Assembly: GCA_023375785.1 (NCBI GenBank)
Contig: SZWC01023281.1
Span: 9,144-31,147 of the forward strand
Length of the DNA: 22,004 bases
Source of the DNA: Penium margaritaceum
Lineage: Eukaryota > Streptophyta > Zygnematophyceae > Desmidiales > Peniaceae
Direction: 5' to 3'
Position numbers and translations under genes: made by a program. The first letter of the stretch is position 1; the number at the start of each line of letters is the position of its first letter. Shown here one piece after another: positions 1 to 11,006 of the stretch. The notes below the pieces were generated by a model. It made no database searches. It was not told where the DNA came from and saw only the letters and a list, made by a program, of their open reading frames with translations.

Positions 1-1089
1 AAACTTTGTTAGAAGTGTAGTGGTGGGAATGTAGTTGATTTCTTACAATACGCATATGTTTATGAATGATGGTTTTTCATAAATCAATAATGCTTTGTTT
101 TATGAAAGAAATGTTTAGGTGTATTGTCCAAGCCAATTCTTACTCCTGGTCAGATGTTTTTGGAAGTGTGCGATCAATTGAATCATGGATTTTTCTGTAG
201 GCCTCACTAGATGATATCTTACTTTCTGGGAACTCAAAGCTACATGTACTTATGATCTTGTATACATTTGATAAAACATCAACACACACTACATTCTCAT
301 CTCCTTGACCCATATCCACTGCATTTTTCATTCTCAACCCTTCCTCCCCCTTCTCAAAAATCCCACCTTTCAAGGGTCCCATCACGCTACATTTGTTACT
401 CCTAAGTGGATTTTTCCATTTTCTTTTCTTTTCATCACTAACCTTTTCAAGCTCCTTGAGGATTCATTCATGTTCAGGCATACTTCACATGAACTAGCCC
501 AAAAACCAAGGCCACGGACAAACCATGCATTACATGAAGGAAAATTCACACTTCAATAAAAAAATCATAGTCGTAGTTTGTCTTCATTCATATGTTGCAC
601 ATTTTCTAGATACATGTAGTGTAAGTCGAAAATGTGCCCAAGTCTAAGAACAAAGTACGTAATGAGCCACATTAAGAAGATTTCCAATGTGATCACTACA
701 TCCCCTCCCTCCTCTTTTTTATTCAACCTTTCCCTCTGTCTTCAGCCTTTTTCTTCCATCCAACCCCCTCCCATACGGCTGCATCATGTTTTTTCTCACC
801 TCATACATGCCCTTAACCTTTGAATAATATTCAATTTTATGTCTTTCATATAGTACTAGATGGGTGTATAGGTATATACATAAAAGGATTCCTAGAATGT
901 TATGAGGATTATAAATTATATGTCATGGAGATCTTCATACGTCTGTTAAGAGTTTCTTGCAACACCTACTTTGCGTTCACATTCTAAGTCACTTCAAACA
1001 TTGTCTCCTAATCCTTTTTTGCACAAATGGGAGAATTTCATGTATGTACTAAGCACTTTTGTTCATATATAGGATAGTTCATCACATGT
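1..1089. other. AT-rich gene-free stretch
   Basis: No open frame here looks like a protein. The short open frames have low-complexity Phe/Ser/Pro-rich translations that follow pyrimidine-rich tracts, for example around 330-460 and 690-790. I see no retroelement motif, RNA gene or strong inverted repeat. It is best read as the intergenic flank of the tandem array that starts near 1090. Confidence 0.6.
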
Positions 1090-2825
1090 GCCACACCCCT
1101 AAAAGTGTACGAGGCAAGTGTATGAGGGCGTGTAATTAGTGGAAGTCACAAGACATATACAGGTGTACATATCGTATCTTCCTTGAGTACATATCAACGA
1201 GAAAACTAGTGTCTATTTTAAATACCCCCTCCCATAAATAGTCTCATAAACTGTCTCATCCACTCTTGTTTTTTGGAGGGGCTGGTGAGACCGGTCCATC
1301 AACTTTGCTTGGTCCAACCTCCCCTTCTCCTTAAGTGTATGATATTAGTGTATATGGGGTTGTATGTGGCAAAATCTGGACATTAAACACAATCGTACAT
1401 CTCATGACATCCAAAAATCCTTTGAGAAGTGTATGCTAGTGTCCTTTTTGATTTTCCCCTCACTCCTACACAATCTCATGCACTTACCTCATTGACTTCT
1501 TCTCTTTGGTGGTTCCACCAAAATCTATGAGCTCCTCCTCCCCACCCATCCTCTTGAGTGTATGAGGCAAGTGTATAAGGGGATGTATGTGGCAAAAGTC
1601 GCATAATGTACACAAGTGTACATCTTGTGACTTCCATGAAATTCTGTCACGACAGTACTCTAGTTTATCTTCTGAATACCCCCCGACCACATGTACTACC
1701 TCGTATACATGTCTTAAAGTCTTTATTATGTTTTAATGGGGGGGAAGTTCCATTGACATTTCTTAGTCCCTCACCCCCCCCCCTTTCGTTGGGAATGTAT
1801 GAGGTGAGTGTGAGGAATGTATATGGCGAAGGCTGAAAAACATAGACGTGCACATCTTGCAACCTCTTCGAAATCATCTTACAAAAGCACACTAGTGTCG
1901 TCTTAAAAAATCCCCTTACATATACTATCTCATATGCTTACCTCAAATATGTTTTCAATTTGGGAGGGGGGCATACGCCTACACTGCTCAGTCCATCCCC
2001 TCTCCCCCCCCAAGGGTATGAAGCAGGTGTATGAGAAGTTTCATGTGGCAGGTGTCATGAGATGTACACAAGAATACATCTTGTGACTTTGTGGGAGTTT
2101 TCTCACGAGACCAAAGTAATGTATTTTTCATACTCCTCTCACATACAATGCCTATTACACTCTGCTCATAAACTTCATCTGTTTTGGGAGGGGTGCAAGT
2201 CTGCCAAAGTTGTGTAGTCCCTCCCTCCTCCTCTCCTTCGGAGTGTGAGGTCAGTGTTTAAGGGAGTGTATGTAGTGAAAGTCGTAAAATATACACAAGT
2301 ATTATCTTGTAGCCTTCTAGAAATTCCCTCAAGAGAGTACACTAGTGTCTTGTTCATGCCCCCCTTTGCATACAGTGCCTCATACTCTCGCCTCATACAC
2401 TCTTTCTATCTTCTTAGGGGGGGGAGGGACGGGTAGGCGGACCACTCGATGCCCCCCTCAGAGTGCATGAGGCAAATGTATAAGCGGGTGAATGTGGAGT
2501 AAGTCGCAAAGTGTACACAAATGTATATCTCGCGACTTCCTTTAAATCATCTTTTTAGAGTTCAATAGTGTTTATTTAATATCTGTGCCACATACACCAT
2601 CTCATACACTCGCCTCACACTTGTTTCTTTCTACGGAGGGGGGAGGGGTCAATAAATATTGCTTGGTTTATCCCAATGGGAGAGTATAAGCCGAGTGTAT
2701 GTGGGAATGTATGTTGCTGAAGTCGTAAAATGTACACAAGTGTACATACACAAGTAATGACGTCATAGGAATCCTATCAAGTCATTACAGTAGTGTCACG
2801 TTGAATATCCCCCCACATACACCAT
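1090..2825. repeat. Decayed ~225-bp dyad-symmetric tandem array, left block (about 8 monomers)
   Basis: A recurring block starts near 1096, 1331, 1553, 1792, 2012, 2240, 2460 and 2684, with a spacing of 220-239 bp. Each copy has, in order: arm A, built on GTGTATGAGGCGAGTGTATG and ending TGTATGTGG; a palindromic core around TGTACACAAGTGTACA; the words GACTTCC and ACTAGTGT; arm B, the inverted complement of arm A (CCTCATACACTCGCCTCATA); then a G-run followed by a C-run (for example 2161-2232) that could also pair. Copies are clearly related but heavily diverged, so the array is old. The short open frames it contains repeat the same low-complexity peptides on both strands and are not genes. Class (satellite, minisatellite or tandem MITE derivative) is not decided by sequence alone. 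Confidence 0.85.
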
Positions 2826-3470
2826 GTCACAGTTTTTCTTTGGGCCAAATAGTTTTGATACCCATAAAACGCAAAGTGTGACTCTAATCTGCCTAGCACT
2901 AGCAAAAAAACCTGAAACTCCTAGTAAAAAATCATGCATGCTTCTAACATGCATGAGCGACCAAGCAAGTACAAAAATGCATGGGTTTCTTGCTCCCTTG
3001 CGATATAGCAAAAGTACATTTTTTCATTTGTGTCATTATTTGTATATGTAAACCAATATTTCTAACACCCTAACCTCAATTAAAACCTTCACTATTTAAC
3101 ATTGAGGGTTTTTGGGTTTAACTTCCGCTTGGGCTCCAACTTGACCCCGTATAAGCGAGGCCAAAGAGGTTACCTTTGAATGCATCAAGAGTCTTGATTT
3201 CCCCTGAAACAGTGGAAAAATAGTCCTTCACTAGTATCACAAACCCTTCAACAAAGGGGTTTGTAATTGTACTAGGGAGAGTTGCATACATGCCTCATGG
3301 ACGCATGGAATGCAGCCTTCCTATGCATTTTAATTGTTGTTTTATTACTAGCATGGCAATAGCGGCGGCTGATGGGTAGCTGGGTCATGTTTTGCTCATT
3401 GGTGGGCGAATGAGCTCTGTAGTTCCAAAGAGCAGGTTTATGTGACTTGCACATTCTTTCTTTTTGGAAA
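2826..3470. other. Non-repeat insert interrupting the tandem array
   Basis: The monomer beginning near 2684 loses its arm B after the words CATACACCATGTCAC, and monomer sequence resumes with the G-run and C-run near 3470. The roughly 645 bp between them does not match the monomer. It contains two CATGCATG octamers (2933-2940 and 2948-2955) and a related ATGCATG (2977-2983), a perfect 7-1-7 palindrome (3184-3198), and an imperfect hairpin (3231-3275). There is no convincing coding frame. It could be a small non-autonomous insertion or a remnant of unrelated spacer. Terminal repeats and a target duplication were not recognised, so the edges are approximate. Confidence 0.5.
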
Positions 3471-4145
3471 AGGGGGGCGGTTTCACCGTCATTGCTTGGG
3501 CCATCCCCCCTTCCTCTTTGTATGAGGTGAGTGTATGAGAGGGTGTATGTGGTGGAAGTTGTGAAATTTACAAAAGTGTACATCTCGTGACTTCCTTAAA
3601 ACTTTCTCAAAAGACTACAATGGTTTATGCTTCTACACTCCTCCCACATACACAGCCTCATACACTCACCTCGTACACTTCTTCTGTTATAGGGAGGATG
3701 GGACTCCTCTAACCTCTTCCTCCCTCCCCCCCTCCACTCTCTTGGAGTGTATGAGGTGAGTGTATGCGGGGGTGTATATGGTGAAGTTGCGAGATGTATA
3801 GGTTTACATCTTGCAACATCCACAAAATCATCTTACAGAATTGCATCATTGTCTTTTGGAATGTTCCCTCTTGACATGCACCATCGCATATACTCGCCTC
3901 AGTTTGTCTTTTTGGAGAGGGGCACACGGGTATGAAGATATTGCCCAGTCTATCCCTTCCCCCTGAACAGTGTATGAGGCGAGTGTATGAGGGGGTGTAT
4001 GAGGCAGAAATTGTGAATTTAACACAAGTGTACATGTTGAAACGTCATGGAAATCCTCTCACAAAACTAGTGTCATTTCAAAAACTCCTCTCACATACAT
4101 GTCCTCATACACTCCCTTGCTATCCTTTGGTGCAGTTGGAGTCAC
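3471..4145. repeat. Dyad-symmetric tandem array, right block (about 3 monomers)
   Basis: Monomers resume with starts near 3516, 3743 and 3968, a spacing of 225-227 bp, in the same orientation as the left block. The monomer at 3516 is the cleanest for its arms: arm A (3519-3552) and arm B (3644-3677) are inverted complements with 30 of 34 positions matching by eye. The core at 3786-3817 (GTTGCGAGATGTATA, GG, then TTTACATCTTGCAAC) is a near-perfect palindrome. The last monomer fades out after CATACACTCCC near 4115. Confidence 0.85.
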
Positions 4146-7100
4146 AAAAGGCAAAAATGAATATCCGGGGTGTAATTAGGGGATAGTTTTGTTTGCGATT
4201 TTGTGTGTAAATGACCATGTTTGCAAGTAGTTTGAGTGGGGTCCGAGAATCTTGAATATGTCAGAAGGAAACCCGCTACTCCCAGCAGTTGTTGGGCGTA
4301 GTAGGTTCTCGAGAAAGCAACAAAAATACAACACATAATACTACATGTAAGTAGGGTATGGATCTCAAGATTTGGCAGTTCAAAAAAATCCATTCACAAG
4401 ATACAAATATAATTGGATAGTGAAGGGCAAGTAACTTGATTTTAGATATGAAAATCTATGGAGATGAGAAATCAAGAAGGTCACCTATTATTTCAAAATG
4501 TGTTTCAATCATAATCGATAATATATGCAAAAAAAAATTGGTGCCAAGAAACGTACAACTTTCAACCATGAAACGTCTCTGAATGTTTCTAACATGTCCA
4601 CATAGCATGTACACTAGAACATAAGTGTGCATTTTGAGAGTGGCTGGTCATGAATGCCACCTTCTAAGTCTTTTTATGCATTATCTACACCCATTTTCTG
4701 TTCTTCACCCATTTATCTACACCCATTTTCCTGTTCTTCACTCTTTTCCAGCCCTTCTCATGTCTCCCAATACATCTTGATAACGTCATGTGGACAAGAT
4801 GTGGAATTTTTTCTTACTTTTATGGGTCCAAATACTCTTATTTTTCATCTTGAGTAATGAAACTATGGTTGATAAAACATTACCAATGAATTCATGCAAA
4901 CATGGATGTACATAATGTCGAATAGGAACAATGAATGAAGTTTTAGCTTCTTTTGTGCGTATCGCATCTAGAACTCTTGACGTTGGTCTATCTTAAATGA
5001 CAAATGAAACATGAGAATTGATAGGGAAGCCATGAAAAGTTTTAGAAATGATGTAAAATGGAAATGTGAGGATTGTTTTTGTTAGAGCTCATCTAGATGA
5101 AAGATTTCTCAAGTCTGGTAATGTAGTTTGATTTATTCTAGAAGATCAAATTCATGAACTTTAAAACAAGGATGGATTTCAAAATTACAAGAAGGTATCA
5201 CTTGCTCCATAGCACCTTGATGCTTTACAAAGGTAAAATAAAGCTAAATCTTAAATTTTATTGAGCTTGTAGATTTTGTTTAACATTCAAAAAGCAACCC
5301 AAATGATTTAAAATTGTTGATGGTGATTGCGCATGATCATTAAGACACGGTTTGATACATAAAGCCTATTTAAAAAGTTTCACATACATTATTGGGAGGT
5401 AAAAAATGTATAGTAAAATTTTAAAAATAAATCATGTGAATATACATGACACGAATATGTCCCATCTCGAATTTGTTTTGAATATCCTGATTAGTATTTG
5501 GCCTTGACAATTATTGGAGAAGGTTCAACGCTTCACAAGGAATTTTTTTAAACGTATGAAATGGGATAAAATGATTTTTTTTTTCAGTTCTGAAATGTAG
5601 CAAAGAGTGACAAGTTACATCCATAACAGCCTCTATTTGAGTGGTGTAAATGCAAGATACATTTCAATTGGGGTACATAATTATTTCATTAAATGTATGT
5701 AATTTTTGTCCCACTCATTGTAAATGGGCAAAACAATGATTCTTGAAACCTTCATGTGCCCATTTTGTCAAACATAGAAACCATGTATACTTGTTTTCTT
5801 TTCTGTCAACAGGTATGTGGATTACTGTACATGTGGTACATGGAAACAAGACACCACTACATTATACTCTATGTGCATGAAGCAAAACCAAAAATCCACA
5901 AGTAAGAGGATTGTTTCTTGCCAAGGGGAGAGTTATGAAAAACAATCAAAGCTGAAATCTTTCTTTCATGTACCTCCTTGACTTGGGAAATGAAGGATGC
6001 CTTTGATGATTCACATAAGAACAAAATTTATATTGTGTGAATGGCACGTGGAATATCTTTAGAAATGTTTCACTTGTAAAACTTGGTCCATCATGACACA
6101 TTTGGTTTTTGGAAACATGTTGAAGCTAGAATTGATGGGGCGATAATTCTACCTTGTTACGATAATGGACCCCAATTTCTTTACTTCTTTCCATGTCATA
6201 ATAAGTTTACTTCTTCTCGTTACACTATTGCATCAACTGCGTGATGTACATAGTTTATCATGTTTTCAAGAATCCGACTTGGATACACATTCAACAAATG
6301 TCGAATCTCCACGAACACAAGCTACAACATTTTATTAATCACCACATGAATGAATTTCAACAAAATTAGGTGATGACATTAACAAATGAATAATTTAAAG
6401 TAACTATGCTAAAGAGAGTGATTTTTGGCTAATTCTATATAAAGGTCACTTTGATACTGGTTGTAGATGTCTGCTTCCACGTGTCAAATGGACCAACACA
6501 TCAGTCATCGATGAGTAGAAAGCTATAACATTACTCTTGCTCCATGTTGCCACACTGGAACCTTTGAACTTCTATCTTTGCTACTTGTTCAACATTTCCA
6601 TTGTGTTTCCTTGTTCAATATTTCTCATTATACATGCAAATCCTTACATGCAATCTATCAAAATACTTGTGCCCATGGAAATGGGAGGCATGGAACTACC
6701 CTCCCTCTTAACCCATAGAGCAAACTGTACATATAGTTCTGTAGAATGTTAAGGAGAGAGATTGACAACCTCTCCCTATCCATGTTACAATTTTCACATG
6801 TGATGCGTTATTGGTACAAAGGAAAATTCAAATTCTTCACTTGGAGAAGAGGTTGATGGTGACAAAGTTCGTGTCTTGTATCATGATATTCCATTGAAAT
6901 TGTGCGATAGCTATTACTTGTTGTTTCTTGGTGAGATTCTCGTGCTTCTTGTCGATTTTTAAGGTTACATTCAACAATTCATCATTCAATCTAGCCATAG
7001 ATAAAAGTTTTGTGGTCAAACATGGAACATTGAGAGTGTCTTGAAACTGCTAAATTTTTTTTGCCCTTGAAATCAATGAAAAATCATACGGTCCCAATTC

Positions 7101-9419
7101 TAGTAGCTGGTATGACTTAGCCATGTCCAATCCTCACTTTTGTGGAGGCTGCAAGATTCTCCTAGGTCACAAACTAGTCCTTTTAATCGGTCACGTGGCT
7201 CATACAACTGGAATCAATAATCCATGTGAGGATACTTCAAGTGATGAAGAACACAAAGGTAAAGGAACGAAAAACCATTCTACGAGAACGTAATGACCAA
7301 GATCTTCAAGGCCTTCCTATGAAGTATAAGCATCTTGATGTTCACAATTTTGATCATAACCATGAAATCTATCTGAAATTAATATGTAATGCATCGGTCA
7401 CCATCAAGATTCAATGGAACTTACCTTTTCCTGAAGAATTTATTCGTATATGTCTTGCTGTGCCTTCTCATTTTTCAAAGGTCAATCTAAATCAGTGATT
7501 CCTTGGATAAAAGAAGTGCACCTAGTCTGATAGCGACATATTTCACATCTTGTGGAACTGATGTGAGAAGAGCATGTTGTAGGTACGTGGACCCTCTGCA
7601 TGGTAGTGATTTGGTTATGAAAATGTGGCCCTCATTTTACTATTCATAACACGTGGTGTTAGAAAAAAATCATCTCTGAGATGTAAGGCCTGTTTACTTA
7701 GGTTACAACAATGAAATGGTGATGCTTTAGTTGCTTGAGGTGCAACCGATGGTGATATCCTCAGAAAAATGACAATGATCCCATGCGTCATTTACCATAG
7801 CCTCTTCCATTTTCATGAGCCTCGTGTTTTTTGTGTCACTGATTACAATTTAGTTTTGCATATAATGTTGAATCGCCACCCACAACTTCTTTTTTAAACT
7901 TGTCTTCAGTTTGCATCGCTACCTCACAAGCTTGTCCCATAATCTTAGACGGCTAGCTCGTTGGTTTTTGTACCTCTAATATGCTATCAAATTATTTGGA
8001 GAAACCATGGAAGAGTGTGTGGATCATTATTGTTTCATGAATGAACCCTCCCATACTAGTGATTCTAAGGATGACTGTTTTGACATGATGTTTATGGTAT
8101 TTCAATCAAGTACACTCAACCATTTTTGTTGACAAAATTCCCTAAGGAGAATGGAACGTTTCGAGTCTGTGACCTCTCACATCATGTTCACATGGTTTTT
8201 GAGGCTGTAAGTGGGTTCAAAAAGGAGTTTTACTATGTATAAGAGATAGAATTCTCTTCATTTACATGAAGAGTTTTGTCAGTGAAAGCCTATTTCTTTT
8301 ACTTCTACTTAACGTTTTGTTACTTAGTGGTATCTGCTTCATCATTGAATTTGATAAAAAGTTCACTTGAGAGTTCTTACAAGCCCACATTGGGGTGCAA
8401 TATTGTGTTTTTAAATGCAAACACATTATAGTATTCACTGTCAGATAACTCTAGCGTGAGGTGATTGTAATTAAATGGTGCCATTTTGGTGTGTAGAATA
8501 TTTTATGTTGCAAGTAAAATACAATCATCTTGAAGATGCTTATCTACAGAAAAACAATTGCCATCCCACCATAAGCACCTTGAATTTATTACCACGTGTA
8601 ACAAATATGGATCCTAAGCTTCTTTAGTTCTTGGAGGATCATACATTGCTTTTGCATGACATGCTTTTGTTCTTATTATTTGATGGTTTCTTTTGAAGCA
8701 TCTGGCTTGGATACCCAGTGAATTGACCTCAATTGTATTTTTACACAAGCCTAATCACTAGATTATTTACCAAACAAATGCATGGCAAAATAATCACTTT
8801 TGATAAAAAATGAGAAATTATAAGTGATTTAACTAAACAATTATTTTTTGGCAATAACTTGAAAAGAAGAAAATTACCCGAATTACAGTCACTTTGATAT
8901 CATCCTCGGATTTGCGCTTCCATGTACTCTAGGGTTTGATTCATTGGTCATAAAAGATTGGATGATTATAATGTTTCTCTTGTTCCATGTTTCCATGTTG
9001 AGACTTCTTTGCTTCTATTGCTTTGTTCATTCAATGGTACTTTAACATAACCTTATTGAATAACCCTAATGAAACATTGAATAATTACGCATTCACTGCA
9101 TCAAAGTATGCACCCATGGGTAGGAGAGGCTTGAGATTATCCCTTGACCTAAACCATGAAGTTTTCAATTCCTCCACACATAGAATTACATGAGTTTTTT
9201 ATATTGATAATGCCTTTACTATTGTTTTGGGTAAAAACGTAGGTGAAAAATCTACAGGTAGTTCCATTTAGTGGGTTTTAGATAAAGAAAACTTGAAATA
9301 CAAGGGAGTGACATCAATATATGGAGGCTTGATGTCGAAAATTACCATTAGTACATGGGTGAAGCAAGGATCATTTGCATGTAGGGAATTGAATGTTTAT
9401 TCTAGAGATAGGAAGATCA
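4146..9419. other. AT-rich gene-free interval
   Basis: More than 5 kb with frequent stops in all frames and no recognisable domain. A few longer open segments exist: 6080-6244 plus (55 codons ending in a stop, no useful Met), 7226-7498 plus (90 codons), and an open run near 8075-8240. None shows a known motif or a neighbour relation. They may be chance or eroded gene or transposon pieces. A small imperfect hairpin lies near 4270-4306 (CTACTCCCA facing TGGGCGTAG). Confidence 0.55.
4681..4741. repeat. Short tandem duplication, 32-bp period
   Basis: The segment beginning TTATCTACACCCATTTT and ending GTTCTTCAC occurs twice in a row, at 4681-4708 and 4713-4741. The copies differ only by one extra C in the second. 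This looks like a simple slippage-type duplication in a pyrimidine-rich tract. Confidence 0.85.
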
Positions 9420-9690
9420 TTTAGCTTTGCTTTTGTTTAGTAATCTGAGGATTCCTTTTGAATGTAATAAATCTGGTCCTGTAGACTTTGGTTGTAAGCC
9501 AGCCGAGTGTATGGGTGTCATGGACAGCTCACTTGTTGGAGGGGGAAGTGTAGTTGGTGGCCATTGCCACATGGCTGAATGGCTTCCCCCTCTACTATGG
9601 GTGGACAAAGGTCGTCCACCAAGGGTTGGAAACACTCAAATCCAACGTTTTGGCCGATATGACAAATTCTTAAGTTCAAATTGATGAGAC
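9420..9690. other. Small GC-rich island with nested inverted repeats
   Basis: This patch stands out in base composition from the AT-rich surroundings. It holds a perfect 10-bp inverted repeat (GAGGGGGAAG at 9539-9548 facing CTTCCCCCTC at 9583-9592). Inside that is a 5-bp hairpin (GTGGC at 9557-9561 and GCCAC at 9566-9570). Immediately downstream is a 7-bp hairpin (GGTGGAC at 9600-9606 facing GTCCACC at 9614-9620). Both strands are open for 70-85 codons across it, but neither translation is recognisable, and two-strand openness is expected from composition. It could be a non-autonomous element, a structured RNA or an eroded exon. Confidence 0.4.
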
Positions 9691-10004
9691 AAGATACAAA
9701 GAAATAATATATACTGTGAATAAGAGAAAATAATTACATTCAGATATGTTTTTCAAGACTCATTTATAATAAGTAAAGCTCATGTAATGTATGACATTGA
9801 GAGGCTGAGCTAGGATGAAGCTATATACTTACACTTAACATGTTGAAAACATTTTCCATTGATAATGATTCCATATACCTGGAATCTCTTGGGGGAAGAA
9901 TCATGACAATAAAACATTGAGAAACAACGTGGATGACAAGATTGCATGATCCAATTTTTGAGAAATTGTATTGTTTAATAAGTTAAACTAATTTGGATAT
10001 AATT

Positions 10005-10800
10005 TGAGGTGAAAATGTTGTCAAAAGTTGTTAAAAATGGAAAGAATGGCTCGTACAATTTTTGCATTCGTTGTTGACATGGGACTTGTCTCTAGCTCCT
10101 ACACTTTGCTTGTCGTTGGTATTTGTACAATTGTGTCTAAGGATGTCCAAGGGGTTTCACCCCTTGCGTCACTTGTGCAGCAGTTGTCATCAATGAATTC
10201 TATTGGAAGACTTGAATATTTCAAGTTTCTTAAGGCCCATTTCCTTCTTTACCTTGCAACCTCATTCAAAGTTCAAAACAAGGGAAGTATTCCTTGGACC
10301 TTGTGAGTTTGAACAAGATTTTTGTAAAAAAAAAATCAAATTTTGTAACAAACAAACTTGAGTTCATTTTTTACATGTTGGCAGAAAATTGTCGTGCAAG
10401 CCACGTCTACTGATTTTGCGTCGGTACTTAACATTTCTCTAATGCTTCACTCCCTTGCTCTATATCCCTTGCCTAGCTTACTTGAGGAGGCGGTGAGGAG
10501 AGAGCAAGGACGAGGGCTCAAGGCCATAGTCCTTGACCCTAAAGGCCTTTTGGCCTTGACCCTTAAGGTCTAGCGGCCTCCTAGCCACCAGCCCGATTGG
10601 TGGTTAATGGTTTTCAGGCTTGAGGCTGGACGTTCACTTGATCGGGTGGGTGGCCACTGGCCAACCCTTGCAACAGAGATGGGTGGCTCCCAATCGCCCC
10701 CTCCCTAACAAGAGGTGGGAGCTTAAAAACCAGCCCTCATGCTACATTCTTCCCAACTCATTATGAACCATCCATGTTCATGAATAAGATGTGAAAGTGC
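10005..10800 (-). repeat. 3' LTR of the Ty3-type element
   Basis: This segment aligns in the same orientation with 17860-18720. Shared stretches include TTGTCTCTAGCTC, CTTGAATxTTTCAAGT, AGGCCCATTT, GCTTACTTGAGGAGG with AGGAGAGAG, the AAGGCC/GGCCTT hairpin (10542-10557), and AGCCACCAGC. The element reads right to left, so this is its 3' LTR. A TATA-like word on the minus strand (GATATAGAG, about 10458-10466) corresponds to GATAAAGAG in the other LTR and may be the old promoter. The open frames 10028-10306 and 10358-10573 on the plus strand are incidental. The ends are estimated from where the alignment fades. Confidence 0.75.
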
Positions 10801-11006
10801 CACATACTCAATCATCAACATTGTGAAAAAAAAACTGATGATTTTAATCACTTGCTACACATGAACACATGCATGGTACTTGGACCCAAGCTGTAGCTTG
10901 TTGGTGAGCACGGTGGTAGCGTCTCCCCTTTAGGCTGGAATATTTGCACGACAACCATGTCGGGTGTCCCTGACCTCGTAAAGTTATAGCCCATGCATGC
11001 CCTCCT

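Noticed and set aside
3103-3120. Telomere-like AGGGTTTTTGGGTTTAA
   Set aside because: Only one or two imperfect units are present, with no array.
1090-4145. CRISPR-like array
   Set aside because: Repeats are ~225 bp, diverged, with no unique spacers of constant size, and the sequence context is plant nuclear DNA.
1484-4393. Many 60-110-codon open frames on both strands in the tandem array
   Set aside because: They recur with the monomer, give similar low-complexity peptides on both strands, and lack any domain.
7226-7498. 90-codon plus-strand open frame
   Set aside because: It is Lys/Glu/Asn-rich, has no recognisable motif and sits alone in AT-rich DNA. It is kept only as a note in the interval description.
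9417-9684. Overlapping open frames on both strands in the GC-rich patch
   Set aside because: Openness on both strands follows from local composition, and neither translation is recognisable.
10028-10573. Two plus-strand open frames of 71-92 codons
   Set aside because: They lie inside the 3' LTR, antisense to the element, and are not kept open in the other LTR.
10690-10712. Polypurine tract candidate (minus strand, GGGAGGGGG)
   Set aside because: Similarity to the other LTR seems to continue past it, so it probably lies inside the LTR rather than next to it.
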